A stretch of DNA of 64,000 nt from Ophiobolus disseminans (lineage: Eukaryota > Ascomycota > Dothideomycetes > Pleosporales > Phaeosphaeriaceae). Location: positions 248,001-312,000 of the forward strand of contig MU006237.1 in the NCBI GenBank assembly GCA_010093685.1. Direction: 5' to 3'. Of the stretch, positions 34,823 to 44,622 are shown one piece after another. Numbering within the stretch: position 1 is the first letter of the stretch; each line of letters starts with the position of its first letter. The translations under genes were made by a program, and so were the position numbers. Under the pieces are notes generated by a model. It was not told the origin of the DNA, made no database searches, and saw only the letters and a list, made by a program, of their open reading frames with translations.

Positions 34823-35224
34823 ATGAGTTTGGACACGAGCTATAGGTTCAGATACTGGGCTAAATCACTACCTTGATCTAGTGTATACGGGCTTCACCAC
34901 CGACCCCGCTCTCTACAAGAAACTTAAAGAGGATCCTGATTACGATGAATGGTCATTTAGGACGAACCTACAGGGACTGAACGGTGACGTTATGGAGTAC
35001 AACGACGATGTCAAGAAGGAGATGAAGGAAGACGGCGACATCCAAAAGTGGACACATGCAGATGGTAGTACAGGTGGTGACATAAGTAGGTGCTGTAAGA
35101 ACACCGGGCCCTCTCTCCAGCGCGTGAAGTAAAGCTAAATTAACTTGTAGTAAAGAATGTACTGGAGGCGTCAAAGGTGAAGACTGGAGAGCCTGTGAGT
35201 AAGGAAGAAAAAGCTGGCAATTGA
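34823..35224 (+). pseudogene. Array member 3, probably frame-shifted
   Basis: ATG 34823 starts MSLDTSYRFRYWAKSLP, then a stop. The core continues one frame over: VYTGFTTDPALYKKLKEDPD, EWSFRTN, then an acidic part with HADGSTGGD. No GT-AG intron of normal size joins the two, so a 1-nt frameshift is likely. Downstream, an intron (GTAAGA at 35095 or GTAGGT at 35086, to TAG at 35150) leads to a short last exon 35151-35224 (KNVLEASKVKTGEPVSKEEK). The 3' part is still well formed, so the break may be recent. Confidence 0.5.
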
Positions 35225-35383
35225 ATATCGATGTTTTAGCTTTTCTAATTCACTAAATCAAGAGTCAAACGCTGCACTATGAATCACATGTCACAAATTT
35301 CAAACTAACAAGTCACACCTTCTCTTGCTCTTACCACATAATTCCGCTACTCTTCTTACTCTTTCGAAACAACTTACCAAACC

Positions 35384-35845
35384 ATGCATTCCCTCCCAAA
35401 ATCTCGCTTTTCAAATCTTCTCCAAAAGGTGCAATAAGTGACGTCGCTACGCCTAACCACTCTCCAACCGTTATACTTAATCGAATATCCAAACTCACAA
35501 ACATTTACCTGGGCAACTTCCCACAATACAGCGCAGAAAGCAAAGGTTCTTGAACTCGCGCAATCTTCGAAAGTTCCCGCCGACGAAAGGCGGCAGGTCT
35601 ATGTAGCAAGATTCAGAGGACCGATACAATGGCAATGGCAAGAAAATGGAAGTTGGTGATGGATGGGTACCAGTGGACGTGAGTTGTGTTTGGGATTGTG
35701 ATGTGGCGAACTGGCATGTTGATTTAGTGCAGTTCACGATGCTATTACTGCATATGAGAGTATGTATGGAGTTATTGAGATTCCGGAGGGTGGTGTGGAG
35801 ATACGCACAGTGGATGGTGAACTACATATAGCTGAGCGGGTCTGA
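35384..35845 (+). pseudogene. Array member 4, interrupted by an early stop
   Basis: ATG 35384 (MHSLPKSRFSNLLQK) is in frame with the core but separated from it by TAA at 35435-35437. After the stop come LYLIEYPNSQTFTWATSHN, AQKAKVLELAQSSKVPADER and RQVYVARFRG, clearly the family pattern with F-T-W in place of G-Y-T. An intron 35656-35727 (GTGATG...TTTAG) then joins ENGS to a last exon (AVHDAITAYESMYGVIEIPE ...) ending at 35845. Only the TAA breaks the model; an unrecognised 5' intron could still rescue it. Confidence 0.5.
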
Positions 35846-36089
35846 TCGCAACCTGCTTGAATTCACATTCGACTTTACTAGTCATTGCACACGCTCCTAG
35901 TCAAGTCATCTCGTTGTGACACGTAACGGTGTGACTGATTCGGCATAACTCATATTTACCTATATCTGACTCTGATAGACAACACAAAAGCGCGGCCACA
36001 CGGTGGAGCATCGTCTTTCCATAAACTCAGGCTACATATACTTTCTTGACCCTCTCTATCAATCTAGCTTGTGACATCACGACCTCGGG

Positions 36090-36230
36090 ATGGACGAATC
36101 CGAAAATATCGAATTATATGTTATCCGCCACCTCGTTGAAAAAGTGTACGCATGGCAGGTAAATACAAACAGTCATGCCGAAATCGACAATTGGACGGTA
36201 CATAAGACTGAAGTATCATTTTCGAACTAA
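36090..36230 (+). pseudogene. Array member 5, truncated
   Basis: An ATG frame of 46 codons: MDESENIELYVIRHLVEKVY, AWQVNTNSHAEIDNWTVHK, then stop. The Y-V-I-R strand and Y-A-W followed by T-N-S-H parallel member 4 (LIEYPNSQTFTWATSHN). Nothing family-like follows in any frame for several hundred bases, so it is a truncated copy or a very short gene. Confidence 0.38.
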
Positions 36231-37057
36231 ATAAACCATGATGGTGCAATGGTTTACCTTTCGCAGGAGTATCCAATCTCCTTTATATTGGAATTTTGTA
36301 CTCATGATTGTGAGTTCCGGAATCTTTAAAGTTATCAATTATTAAAAAAGCTTAGTGTATGAAGCTATAAATCACACTCGAAGCATGTGGAGAACTGGAG
36401 CCATGAGTGGCAACCCTGGTTCTGTTCAGAACGTCGTAGGTTGAGCTCGTCACTACCGTAGTGAAGCAAGCGGTCATGGACTAGGTGAACGATTGCGATC
36501 TGTTCCATACGCTTAGCTGAGGCCGGAGCTGGCTGCACTAGATAGATTGATCAATCGCAAGTAGCGGAGATTCTTGGGTATAGGATGAAGGGTCGGGTAG
36601 ATGCAATGTAAATTTGAATGTCGAGCGAGCCTTGAAGTAGTTTAATGATACATACCCGCATTTCACCTAGTCGTGTAGTATGTGCATCCTAGGTATTACC
36701 CCACAAGATCATCATACTAGCTAGGTACCTAGGAAGTGCCAGTCATCTAAGATCTGTCAACGGAATATGAATCCCCTTCTACATGAGTCGTCAGACGGAC
36801 TCATAAAAATATCGAAGCAGTATAAAAAGCGCGTTTTCTGCAACACAGATACTATACATGTAACCACGTGGCAGATATCACATGACATCCTATTGTAGCA
36901 GGCGCTGCCCTGTGAGCAAGTGCACTTACCTCTGAGCCGAGAGCTCCTGTACCAGAACATCACACAACAGAACAACAGATAGCAATACAATTGTTGATTA
37001 CAGCCTCTACCCGACACTGCTTACGCAGTTACAATACACACATTCCCTCTTCGCAAC

Positions 37058-37486
37058 ATGAGCGGCATTAATTACTTTGTTGTGAGGCCACCAAGAGAGC
37101 CTCACGGCTACACAAACATGGAAACTCTTGTCATGAAAGCCGTTGTACTTCGAGACGCCCAGCCCAAAAATATTGAACCCAAGCAGAGATGGGTCGCATT
37201 CAAAGTCGAGTGCGGTCTCGAAAAACAGGACCTTGCGATCGAAGACGAGGTCTTTGACAATGGCGGTGAATGGACCACTGCAAGGTGTATGTTCAAGGTC
37301 ATATCTTACGACGCATGGCATAACTGCTCACAGAACTCAATAGTTAAATCTATCGAAGCGGCATGGAAAGAAAGCGGAAGAACGGATGACCTTGAGGGGA
37401 TACAATTGCCTGGTACCTTGGAGGAGGAGAGAAGCCGACTGTCGAAGCAGATACAGGACGGAATAGGAGAAGTAGAAGAACATTAA
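37058..37486 (+). CDS. Array member 6, small hypothetical protein
   Basis: 142 aa, one exon, the longest undisturbed single-exon copy. It starts MSGINYFVVRPPREPHGYTN, then METLVMKAVVLRDAQPKN, then PKQRWVAFKVECGLEK, and a D-N-G-G-E-W element where other members have D-G-G. The C-terminal part is a charged helix (LEEERSRLSKQIQDGIGEVE). Three cysteines. No signal peptide or membrane helix, so likely cytosolic. Product function unknown. Confidence 0.75.
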   Translation: MSGINYFVVRPPREPHGYTNMETLVMKAVVLRDAQPKNIEPKQRWVAFKVECGLEKQDLAIEDEVFDNGGEWTTARCMFKVISYDAWHNCSQNSIVKSIEAAWKESGRTDDLEGIQLPGTLEEERSRLSKQIQDGIGEVEEH

Positions 37487-37816
37487 GATACGGAAGGAAA
37501 GGTTAAATGGTGGTCATGTTGTGATGTATGTCTGGCGAGCTTTGACTTTTGCTGTATACCTAGTGTGATTTTATACTCCTTTTAAAAAGACTGGATAAGT
37601 TTCTTGGTACTTTTTTACTTAACCTAACGATAACGTCACGCTATCAAGTGATACATTAAGTGTCTGGAGTCTACTTACATATATCTGACTACGCTCACCT
37701 TTGCACACTATGTGAGGCGTGTACAACACTAAGAAAAATCTCAGCGCGAAGTCAACCAACTTTTCTTCCATTAACACCTTTGGACACTATCTCAGGATCT
37801 TCTATCACTCACAACC

Positions 37817-38201
37817 ATGTCGTCAATCACAGCTGGATCTAAAACAACCAAGGATTATACGATCCGCTACCCCGGCCAGAAGTTTGGCTGTTCCGAGAAT
37901 GGCGATGTCATCAAAAAAGCCCGCGAGTGGGAGGAACACACAGCCGGGTGCGGAGATCGGGTCATTTATCCTTGCGACGCACCCTCTGAGAAGCAAATCC
38001 TAGACGATGGCGGGAGGTGTTCGCCTTCTGGTGGCGGATATTGCACTCTTGGATGTGAGTAAACTAAAATGGAGGAGGGGCGCAGCTAATTGAAGTATAG
38101 TGTGCGACACTTACAAGTTGCACTCAAAACACATTAAAGAGGATGGACGGATGACGAATCCTGAGGTGTGTATGAAGTGCCGGGAGCTCGGCTCAACATA
38201 G
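37817..38201 (+). CDS. Array member 7, cysteine-rich variant
   Basis: Two exons, 37817-38054 and 38101-38201, 112 aa; the 46-nt intron (GTGAGT...TATAG) is phase 1. The core is YTIRYPGQKFGCSENGDVI, then KKAREWEEHTAGCGDR. It has eight cysteines, including GGYCTLGLCDTY across the splice and a final VCMKC pair, far more than its neighbours. C-x2-C and the other Cys pairs could bind a metal or form disulfides, but without a signal peptide metal binding seems likelier. Reading through the intron stops at once, which supports the splice. Confidence 0.68.
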
Positions 38202-38561
38202 ATAGTCAGGAACAGCATGTATATATAAGAGTAATAAGCGACTTCGAAATTTGAAGGGTCGGATTTGGTGTGTCATCGCAACGGTGATGTGTATACCAAA
38301 ATCGATCAAACCCCCGTCTCCAAACCGTGCTTTACGATTATGGTACAAAAAATGCGTGGGCGTTCGAGTCACCATGCTTCAGTCATGACCGTAGACCGCG
38401 TTAGTCTTAGCCAATTTTAACACAAATACTCATGGGAGGTATGCGTCACGCATCTTGACGCACAAAGAGCTGTGATATAAAAAGTGGACCAACCGTGGTG
38501 CAGCATGTCTATACCCGTAACAATGGTCGACTAACGCGGCCGCATCCTGCTGCGAATAAAG

Positions 38562-39076
38562 ATGACCCGCACACCATCCGCAGTAACATACCCTGTGGCA
38601 AAACGTACTAGGCCATCCAATATCCGAGCAACCAGCTAGGCTACACCAACAGCCAAGAAACCCGCGACATCGTCCTAGCATGGGAGTGCGCCACCACAAA
38701 AGCCGCACCCAAGGACCGATGGGTCGTGACGCGCCTGGATGAGCCCTACGAAGAAGTCATACACCACGATGGAGGCCAGATCTGGATCGGATCAAGGGAG
38801 TGGATGACATATGACCGTGTGTTGCTCTTGTACAGGATGAGGTATCCTTTGAGAACCTTCGCTAATGACATCAAAGTTTATGTGGCTTTTCGAGCGAAGG
38901 AGGACCTGCAATCGCAAGAAGTGAATCAAAAGATATACGAAAGGGAGAAGGGCGATGTGTCGGCTGCTATGGCTTATTATACGGATCTGGGGATGAGCAA
39001 GGAGGTTGCGGAGCGTATGGCAAGGGATTATAGAACGAGCGGGGAGCCGAATTATAGGAAGATGTACTATAATTAG
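38562..39076 (+). CDS. Array member 8, small hypothetical protein
   Basis: The core exon 38612-39076 is secure: AIQYPSNQLGYTNSQETRD, IVLAWECATTKAAPKDRW, VVTRLDEPYEEVIHHDGG, then a longer tail ending YRTSGEPNYRKMYYN. It has no in-frame ATG before the core, and a TAG stands right before it, which fits a splice acceptor. The best 5' exon is 38562-38582 (MTRTPSA), but the intron would be only 29 nt, short for fungi. Full length would be 161 aa. Either a minimal intron, an unseen upstream exon, or a 5' frameshift. Confidence 0.6.
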
Positions 39077-39367
39077 TAAAGTATCTTGCTAAGAGAAGGG
39101 GTGTGCGTTGAAACCCGCAGGAGTGTGGAAATGTTGGAGAATTACCGGAAAACAGGAGTCATCAGCGGCTGGGACTGTATCTGAGTAACTTTCTCCCATG
39201 CTTCATACAAGAAGACTCGTAGAGCGAAAAGGCGTCTCCAGTCATGATATCGTTGGCCGTGCAGGTGACCTATAAATTGGTCCTAATCTGCAGCATTCCA
39301 GATCATCTACATCTCGCCATTCCTCCTACATTCTCAATTCATCAGACCCCGGAGCTTATCTTCAAAC

Positions 39368-39748
39368 ATGTCCACAGGCACCGGTACAGAACCCTTGAAG
39401 AAAATTATCTACCCCCCGAAGAATGAAGAAGGCTACAACAGCAGCCCCGCATTTTTCAAAACCATACGTGAAGATCTTGTCAAGAAGGACAAGGGGTGGG
39501 AAATTTACGATACGGATAAAACGAAAAGCGAATGCAGTGAGCTAGATGGCGGCCTCGTTCACAAGTACGATGGTTGGATCTCAAAGAAGCGTAAGTGGGG
39601 ATTGGTAGATTTGGCAGGTGCAGCAGATGCTGACCCCGGAGCAGTGCTTGCGAAAATCGATGAGACACTCACGCTTAGCAAGGTGACGCGGGATCTTGTT
39701 GAGAATACGGAGACACGGACCTGGGAGTATGGACCAGGGAAGCGTTAG
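39368..39748 (+). CDS. Array member 9, small hypothetical protein
   Basis: 126 aa, one exon. It reads MSTGTGTEPLKKIIYPPKNE, EGYNSSPAFFKTIREDLVKK, DKGWEIYDTDKTKSE, then LDGGLVHKYDGWISKKRKW and an Ala/Asp-rich linker, ending TRTWEYGPGKR. The Y-P, G-Y-N-S, charged helix and W-E-I-Y strand match the array core. It starts after an A/C/T-rich leader like other members. Lys-rich (not secreted by any visible signal). Function unknown. Confidence 0.72.
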   Translation: MSTGTGTEPLKKIIYPPKNEEGYNSSPAFFKTIREDLVKKDKGWEIYDTDKTKSECSELDGGLVHKYDGWISKKRKWGLVDLAGAADADPGAVLAKIDETLTLSKVTRDLVENTETRTWEYGPGKR

Positions 39749-40245
39749 TCATAGCATGGTGTTGGATGTCGTTGGGTAGTTGTTAGTTATACTAGCTTAG
39801 TCCTTCTAAGATCGTGTAGGATTTCAAGCCCTTTCGTTACGCCACAGTGCCTACGTGGCAGTTCATTGGTGACTTAACATTAGTTGTCGAACGTTGGGAA
39901 GAAGCGGGGGTAGGAAAGGCAATAGCTATGCTATAATACCCAGGTATAACTCATTTGTGAGGAATATAGCTCTTGCTAGTTGTGCACTGATGACTCCTAG
40001 TGTGTTATGAGGGACGAGGTGTTGTGCGTGTCACCGGTGTGTAAATTTCGCGCACGCACCCACTTCCGCGCAAAGTCCACGCACGTACACCTGCTACCAA
40101 GGAAGGCACACTCATCAGTGATTTCCACGCACACTCATGTGTTTGACTCACCACCACCTGTTCACAAATCCCAACTACAGATCTCTTCACATCCCCTGTC
40201 CCCTCCAAAATCCCAACTCCATACACACCACCACAACACCCATAC

Positions 40246-40699
40246 ATGCCAAGTGCAGTATCTAATCCACAACTACCCCAACGACACAAACCTCCCCATC
40301 TACAAGCTCACCTACCCCCATAAAAAGCACACCGAAACCGGGTACACCAACATCGCATCCATCTACCAAAAGTACATCGTCCTCCAGAACACACCAGGAT
40401 ACGTAGGCAGAGGTGCCAATCCTTGGTCGGGTGAGAAATATGAAAAGCGCATAACGGTTCGCAACACTGGTTCTGAGGACGACGGGTTTGTGGAAAGGGA
40501 AGGAGGAATCGTGACGAGGGGAGGTGAGTGGAATGCGTGTCCAGGAAACGTTGGTTCAGGCTAATAGGAGTTTGGAGCGTGGGACGCTTTGTGTGAGTTT
40601 GAATTGCGGAATGGATTTGTGCATGTTAGGGGTGAGGGGGAGTGGGATGCGAAATGGAGAGAGGTGGAAGATGAGGAGGGAGATGGGAAGATGGCTTGA
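40246..40699 (+). CDS. Array member 10, small hypothetical protein
   Basis: Three exons: 40246-40257 (MPSA), 40307-40523 and 40578-40699; 116 aa. Intron 1 is 49 nt (GTATCT...TACAAG), intron 2 is 54 nt (GTGAGT...GGAG, with CTAAT). The core is LTYPHKKHTETGYTNIAS, then YQKYIVLQNTPGYVG. The third exon is acidic (EFELRNGFVHVRGEGEWDAK ...), ending GDGKMA. Intron 1 follows a PSA start as proposed for member 8; intron 2 falls near the glycine pair, as in member 4. If intron 2 is not removed, the frame ends at 40564. Confidence 0.58.
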
Positions 40700-40982
40700 T
40701 ACGATACGATTAGTGAAGATATCATCCAATGACTATTCATAATACCCCATCTACAACTCAAACTTCACCAACAATCAAAGTGTCGTGCGCAGTATGAAGA
40801 CCACAAGACGCTGTACGCAGCAGAGAAAGCGAATCGCGGGGTGCGAGGTAGATTGAGCCTGCATTAGGCAGAGAAACGCATACCGATGACGAAAAGGTCG
40901 GATACAAGTCGAAGAAAAGAGGAAGACGGGGGAATGACAGTATTGTTCGAAGACACACAACCATCCGCGTCCCCCTCACACC

Positions 40983-42044
40983 CTACCCCTCCAAAACCGT
41001 AACCAACTTCCCCATATTCCCCCCCTCAAAAAGCATCCTCCACGTCCTAGGCACATCCTCAAACCTCGTCTTAACCAACGTCTCCGTCTCCTCCCCCACC
41101 CTAATCTTCCCCTCTTTAACCCCCTTAATCAACTCGCCCACCCACGGCCCCGCCTTGCCGCTCTCAATCGCATCCGTAACAATAAACCCCCGCACCTCGA
41201 TGCGATTCGTAATGATCTCGAACCAATTCTTGACGCCGGTCTCGCCCATGGAATTGTACGTGGCTACGGCGCCGCACGCTGCGATGCGGCCGTGGCGCTT
41301 GATGCGGGAGAGCATGAGGTCTAGGATCTCGCCGCCGACGTTGTCGAAGTATATTTCTACGAAGCCATCGGTCGCTTTCTTGAGTTCGTCTTTGAAGGAC
41401 GAGGATTTATAATCCACGCATACATCCGCGCCGAGTGATTCCACCCAGCGGCACTTTTTCTCGCCGCCCGCGATACCAATCACTTTCTTGCAGCCCACGA
41501 TGTGTTTAGCGATTTGTACGACCATGCTGCCCGTTGCGCCTGCGGCGCCGGATACGACGACTGTGTCGGGTGCGGTGGCGCGCACGACGTCTACGAGGCC
41601 GTAGTAGGCTGTGAGGCCGGGGCCGCCGAGGGCACCGATGAAGTGTGTTGGGCGTATGCCGGAGGATGCGTCGGCTTGGACGGGGCGGACTTCGCCTTTA
41701 TTTACGAGGGCGTATTCGGTCCAGCCGATGCTGCCCATGACCAGTTGTCCTTTTGCTAAGCCTTCGATGTTCGATTCGATGATTTCGGCGATGGCGTAGG
41801 AGCGCATCACTTCGCCTTTCTTGACGGGCGCGGTGTAAAGACGTTCCGGGTCCATGTCTTTCTGGATCCAGCCGCGTTGCGCGGGGTCGTTGGAGAGGTA
41901 TAGGGTTTTGACGAGGGCTTGGTTGGTGGAGGGGGTGGGGAGAGATGTGGTTTCGAGGGAGAAGGTGGAGTTAGGGCCCTCGAGAACGGGATCGGCGGAG
42001 GGAGGGTTGGACAGAATCCATTGACGAGTCTGCTGGTCTGGCAT
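40983..42044 (-). CDS. Medium-chain reductase (leukotriene B4 dehydrogenase-like)
   Basis: 353 aa, one exon, ATG at 42044; the open extension upstream is not family-like. It has the zinc-free MDR layout of NADP-dependent alkenal/one oxidoreductases: an N-terminal 'LSNDPAQRGW' element, the nucleotide-binding VVSGAAGATGSMVVQIAK, IGIAGGEKKC, then FDNVGGEILDLML and HGRIAACGA. Zinc-binding cysteines of alcohol dehydrogenases are absent. Members reduce alpha,beta-unsaturated carbonyls using NADPH, often in stress defence or side-chain metabolism. It ends about 280 bp from the last array gene, in the opposite direction (convergent). Confidence 0.92.
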   Translation of the reverse strand: MPDQQTRQWILSNPPSADPVLEGPNSTFSLETTSLPTPSTNQALVKTLYLSNDPAQRGWIQKDMDPERLYTAPVKKGEVMRSYAIAEIIESNIEGLAKGQLVMGSIGWTEYALVNKGEVRPVQADASSGIRPTHFIGALGGPGLTAYYGLVDVVRATAPDTVVVSGAAGATGSMVVQIAKHIVGCKKVIGIAGGEKKCRWVESLGADVCVDYKSSSFKDELKKATDGFVEIYFDNVGGEILDLMLSRIKRHGRIAACGAVATYNSMGETGVKNWFEIITNRIEVRGFIVTDAIESGKAGPWVGELIKGVKEGKIRVGEETETLVKTRFEDVPRTWRMLFEGGNMGKLVTVLEG

Positions 42045-43027
42045 TGCGGTGGTTGGTAAGTGTGTGAGGGTCGTTGTGGTGTGGGCTTGGAGGTAGATGA
42101 GCTGTATAGTAGTGAGTTGTGTGCACGAATTGAGAGACGAGTATGTAGAGATTAGCGTACCTGAGTGTGAGTGTCGAGAGACCAGAATATATAGATTCAA
42201 AGCAGCCCCAGTGTGGGACAACGCTGGTAATGGGTCCATATTTCTCTCGACTGTGGTGAACCTCGGCTTCTGCAGGTGGAACGTCAGTTTTCGGCCCCAA
42301 CTAGCTTGATTGAGCTTCAAGTACAGAGACTGAAGTCTGCCGTTGTTTGTCCGTGTACATAATCAGTGTGATTGCGCAGTCCTGGCGAGTTTCTGACCCT
42401 GTTTCTGACAATACAAGTAGGTACGAACATGACCTCCATGTCCGAAACACATGTTCACGCACTCCTCATCAAGCAATTGCCTCATGATGAGCAAGAATTG
42501 AATCGAATGTCCAGAGCCTAGATCCCGTGTTTGTGACGAAATGCGCAGGAGAGGCGGAGGGGTAGCTTCCTGCCAGTGGTGGGGTACACATGTGAGGCAT
42601 GACTCGTGTTAGCCCTGTTCAAGCATCCGAGTCACATGGATCGAGTCTGTCTTGGTGAACAAAGCACGAACAATCATGTGGATTTGTCTGCTTAGCAGTG
42701 GACTATGTTAGGGCTGCACGGCATAAAGTTGAGGAAGAAAAGATAGCCAAAACTCCCTGTTCATTGTGTTTCTATAATACACCGTGCGAGACTGAACTCC
42801 GTGCAGATGCATCTGTGCGTCTCATGCAAGCCACTGAACGGAGCATCTCAATTGAAGTACTTTTCCAGACTCGTGAAGCCCAAAACCATGCCTGGAATAT
42901 AGATGGAAAGTGTATGGGAATGGTACAGCGATATGATGGGTTGTGGAAGTCACTACTGCAGAGCGCGAACCACAAGATGTTGAAAAAGGGGATTAAAAGG
43001 GAAGGTAACGCTGTCTGAGTAGCCATT
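42045..43027. other. Gene-free spacer
   Basis: 983 bp containing the reductase promoter and the 3' flank of the SEC61 beta gene. A 106-codon frame at 42698-43018 starts with GTG and has no recognisable domain; not called. Confidence 0.5.
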
Positions 43028-43899
43028 CTATGCAGAGAATCGGCGCATAACCTTGGCAATCACTGTATGTCGTTAGATGCATGAGTTTGGAAGAAGGTAG
43101 GTTTGACGCATACCGTGGAGAGCAACGACGCTGAAGATGAAGACAACGGACAGGGTCATGACCACGACGGGGTCGACCTTGAGTCCGGGAGACTCATCGG
43201 TGTACAGCCCTGGATCTCTCGTTAGCTTCCTGTTATTCTGTTCGTGAAGCCAGAATCGATTCAAGACGACTCCGCGTAAAATCGACAGCCATGACAGTAT
43301 CAGATACACGGTGTATCTCCAATGTTGTGCATGTTTGGAGGAATCCTCCCTCCACCCGAATCATTCACCGACGCTCGTTGAATGGGCATGACTTACTCAG
43401 CATTGTGCTTGAGCTACCGCCGGCACCAGCTGCCCTTGTGCTGCTGGGTCGCTGGTTGGCCGTCTTCTCTGCGCGGTCGGCGGCTGCCTTCCTCCTCATG
43501 ACGGTTGCTGGGCCGCCCGGGGGCTTGGGTGACGCAGGGCGAGCAGTGGATGTGCCCGAGGGCGTGTTGGCGGGGGAGGTGGGGCGTGGTGAGGACTGGA
43601 GTAGTAGTGTTAGTCGTTGTGGCTGCGGGATGATAATTCATATCGCTTTGATAGCTTTGGCAGAGGCCAGCGGATGGAGGTGGGATGATTGTGTGCGCCG
43701 ATCGCTATTGGGTTACAAGATAGGCGCAGACAACGGCGTAAATATAGCGAGTGCAAGTACGAAGACCGAGTAGGCAGTGTTCATCTCGCTTTGCGACGTG
43801 TTGTAGTGAGGTTGCCCAGCACAGCTCCTATTCCGCAAACCGGACCCCCTGTGCGCTGCCAGGGATTTTCAATGCGCGGACAAAGGACAAACTCACCAT
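43028..43899 (-). CDS. SBH1: Sec61 translocon beta subunit
   Basis: Four exons: 43897-43899 (ATG only), 43397-43595, 43114-43209 and 43028-43062; 110 aa. The 301-nt first intron has GTGAGT and a GACTAAC branch. The spliced protein starts MSSPRPTSPANTPSG, has the basic MRRKAAADRAEKTANQRP, then GGSSSTMLRLYTDESPGLKV and a tail-anchor helix (VVVMTLSVVFIFSVVALHVI), ending KVMRRFSA. This is the exact Sec61 beta pattern. It sits in the ER membrane as a small accessory of the protein-conducting channel. Each splice junction restores a family-conserved residue. The short exons explain why no long open frame marks this gene. Confidence 0.95.
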
Positions 43900-44622
43900 G
43901 GTTTATGCGATTGATGTGTTGATGAAGAGGTGAAGTGGAATGTGGTGGGCAAGGTGTTTTGTGATTTCGTGGAATTGGCCGTCTTAGAAAGTACGGAGAG
44001 GCCACGGTTCTGGAGCTGGGATGAGAGCGCGCCGCGGTTCGAGCTCGCTAAGGGCCACGCTAGTCTCCCTGCGCGTCACGTGCCGTTCATTTCACCGCAT
44101 CGCCTGCACGTGCGCAAGACTATTGTCCCGTGCAATCCACCAGCGTAATTACCAAAATCACACGGCAAAGTAACACAGTTTTAGGAAGATAAGCTCCCGA
44201 AACCACTTTTCCATTACCCGGTAACTCGTGCCTGACCTATGAATCGCATCCCAAAATCAACCGAGCTGGACCATGTCCGACCTTAGCAACGCACATGCCA
44301 CCCAGAGCCAAAGGCTCGAGACCGGTAATCAAATATCAAGAACCCTCAAAACGCCCGCCGACCTGTTGTAGATAAAGAACTAATGCCAACCTTGACCGAC
44401 TTGACGAACACCTGTATGACCGCCGCTTGATGGTATATGATCTTGTGGCCCAGAGATGCAGACAAACACGCCGAAAGAGCATGACTGAAACCCAGAGCGT
44501 ATTTTCGCCGACCACCCATAACCCGCTCCACCCATTGTTGGAAGACCGACACAAATATGCCTGGACACCTAAAATGCGAAAACTCCGGCTGTGCATCAAG
44601 ACACCCAAATCAAAACGCCGTT
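43900..44622. other. Intergenic region
   Basis: 723 bp holding the SEC61 beta promoter and the 3' flank of the next minus-strand gene. Short frames only; nothing supported. Confidence 0.5.

Larger units (their letters stand above)
33345..40699 (+). repeat. Tandem array of ten diverged small-gene loci
   Basis: All loci are on the + strand with starts at 33345, 33996, 34823, 35384, 36090, 37058, 37817, 38562, 39368 and 40246 (spacing 561-968 bp). The shared block is a strand ending in Y-P or similar (IEYPNSQ, IRYPGQK, IQYPSNQ, IIYPPKN, LTYPHKK), then G-Y-T-N or a variant (GFTN, GYNS, GCSEN, GFTT), then a charged helix and an R/K-W-x-V-like strand (RWVAFKV, RWVVTRL, YRVRWG, GWEIY). Several copies then have D/N-G-G. 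No copy has a signal peptide or membrane helix. DNA identity between copies appears low, so duplication is old. Between members (up to 827 bp, e.g. 36231-37057) I see no other gene. Confidence 0.75.

Noticed and set aside
38341..38375. GTTCGAGTC word resembling a tRNA B box inside the array
   Set aside because: No A box or stems around it.
40007..40245. Long N-terminal extension of array member 10
   Set aside because: His/Thr/Pro-rich sequence typical of translated leader; the short PSA exon and 49-nt intron fit the family better.
42698..43018. 106-codon frame beside SEC61 beta
   Set aside because: It starts with GTG, overlaps an antisense frame and has no domain.
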